In this document: positions 5,576 to 6,221 of the stretch, one piece after another | Numbering within the stretch: position 1 is the stretch's first letter | Layout of the letters: the number at the start of each line of letters is the position of its first letter | Assembly: GCA_023436745.1 (NCBI GenBank) | Contig: JAEZHZ010000372.1 | Location: 1 to 6,221 of the forward strand | DNA from: Pseudomonadota bacterium | GTDB lineage: Bacteria > Pseudomonadota > Alphaproteobacteria > Rhizobiales > Devosiaceae | DNA: 6,221 nt | Reading direction: 5' to 3' | Program-made: the position numbers and the translations under genes | The notes under the pieces: model-generated | Told to the model about the DNA's origin: nothing | Databases searched by the model: none | Seen by the model: only the letters and a program-made list of their open reading frames with translations

Positions 5576-6221
5576 AGAGCATCGTCCCCGGCGCCCTCAT
5601 CAGCGCCGTCAACGGCCCGCTGATGATGGAGCACATGGTCGAGTTTTCGAAGTGGCGCAAGGAAGCGGGCATTCCGGAGGAACTCAAGAGCCTCGAGTAC
5701 ATCGAAGCCCGGATGAAGTCCTATGGCTTTGTCACCAGCCTCATCCTGCATGACGCGTATATCAGCCTGCCCAAGGAAGCCTCGATTGTCACCGCGGCCG
5801 GCAACCACCGGTGCATCACGCACTCGTTCTCCCAGCCGTCTCCGGCCGGCGGGCTGACCGCGCAGCTCGTCGATGTCGGATCGGGCTCGGCCGCCGAGTT
5901 CGCCGGCAAGGACGTGCGGGGCAAGATCGTCATCGTCGATGGCGTCGCCGGCCCTGTCGTCTCGCGCCGCGCAACAGAAGCAGGCGCCGTGGGGCAGCTG
6001 CATGTCAGCCCCCACGAGCACACGCACGAGATGTGCATCTCCCCGGTCTGGGGCAGCCCGACTGAGCAGACGGTCGGCAACCTGCCGAGGACCGTGGTGG
6101 TGAGCACGCCCAAGGATAGCGGAGCGGCCATTCGCGCGCAGCTCGCGGCCAACCCCGACTTCACCGTCACGATCCACGCCAACGTGGATACCGGCTGGCG
6201 CAAGACGCCGATCCTGGTGGC
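5572..6221 (+). CDS. M28-family metallopeptidase-like protein with PA-type insert, N-terminal 216 codons (3' end outside window)
   Basis: M28 enzymes are di-zinc aminopeptidases or carboxypeptidases that release amino acids from peptides or amides. This frame is open from ATG 5572 to the window edge. The N-terminus starts MKSIVPGALISAVNG, then HMVEFSKWRKEAGIPEE. This lead-in, with a helix-rich segment (KSLEYIEARMKSYGF) and a ...SLILHDAYISLP strand, matches the first lobe of M28/PA proteins. A PA-like domain spans about 95-180 (LTAQLVDVGSG, FAGKDVRGKIVIVDG, ATEAGAVGQLHVSP). The chain then enters the expected peptidase core at FTVTIHANVDTGWRKTPILV (about 198-216). The zinc ligands (H, D, E, E/D, H) would all be downstream and cannot be checked. 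No convincing Sec signal is visible, so a cytoplasmic enzyme is likely. A cluster HVSPHEHTHEMC at 144-155 is notable. The start is fixed by AAGGAG and by the ATGA overlap with permease 2. It is probably co-expressed with the importer and may process the imported substrate. It could also be an inactive homologue. Confidence 0.78.
   Translation, partial: MKSIVPGALISAVNGPLMMEHMVEFSKWRKEAGIPEELKSLEYIEARMKSYGFVTSLILHDAYISLPKEASIVTAAGNHRCITHSFSQPSPAGGLTAQLVDVGSGSAAEFAGKDVRGKIVIVDGVAGPVVSRRATEAGAVGQLHVSPHEHTHEMCISPVWGSPTEQTVGNLPRTVVVSTPKDSGAAIRAQLAANPDFTVTIHANVDTGWRKTPILV

Noticed and set aside
5425..6177. 250-codon minus-strand open frame opposite the end of permease 2 and the M28-like gene
   Set aside because: It straddles two coupled plus-strand genes with good RBS and domain evidence. 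The antisense product shows no domain.

Overview
The window is GC-rich bacterial chromosomal DNA from what looks like a proteobacterium. The signs are strong G/C in third codon positions, Shine-Dalgarno-type ribosome binding sites, a Sec signal peptide on the binding protein, and binding-protein-dependent permeases of the Pot/Afu type. Nothing in the sequence fixes the genus. I see no mobile element, tRNA, rRNA or CRISPR array. All intact genes use similar GC-rich codons, so there is no sign of recent transfer.

Layout: a divergent locus with one control region near 1469-1652. Leftward (minus strand) run an Lrp/AsnC-family regulator (1468-980) and, 33 nt further on, a gamma-glutamyltransferase-like gene (946 to beyond base 1). 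The latter is cut by the window edge before its catalytic threonine. Rightward run five tightly packed plus-strand genes: a periplasmic solute-binding protein (1653-2705), an ABC ATPase with a TOBE-type tail (2771-3847), two inner-membrane permeases (3840-4739 and 4742-5575), and an M28-type metallopeptidase-like protein (5572 to beyond 6221, cut before its zinc site). The last four genes overlap or nearly touch (8-nt overlap, 2-nt gap, ATGA overlap), which implies one translationally coupled operon. A 65-nt gap with a GC-rich hairpin separates the binding protein from the ATPase.

Working together: the four ABC genes make a complete importer of the polyamine/spermidine-putrescine/ferric-type superfamily. 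Ligand-contacting residues do not identify the substrate. The genes on either side encode two putative hydrolases without signal peptides (GGT-like and M28-like), and an amino-acid-type regulator sits at the divergent promoter. The simplest reading is uptake of a small amide- or peptide-bonded nitrogen compound followed by cytoplasmic hydrolysis, with Lrp-type control. This is inference from context.

Most interesting points: (1) the GGT-like protein has Gln where classical GGTs have the arginine that binds the gamma-glutamyl carboxylate, so its substrate is probably not an ordinary gamma-glutamyl compound; (2) three copies of an ATGCG-centred half-site lie in the divergent promoter, one of them between a TTGACT -35 and the start of the ABC operon; (3) the M28-like protein carries a His-rich cluster in its PA-like insert.
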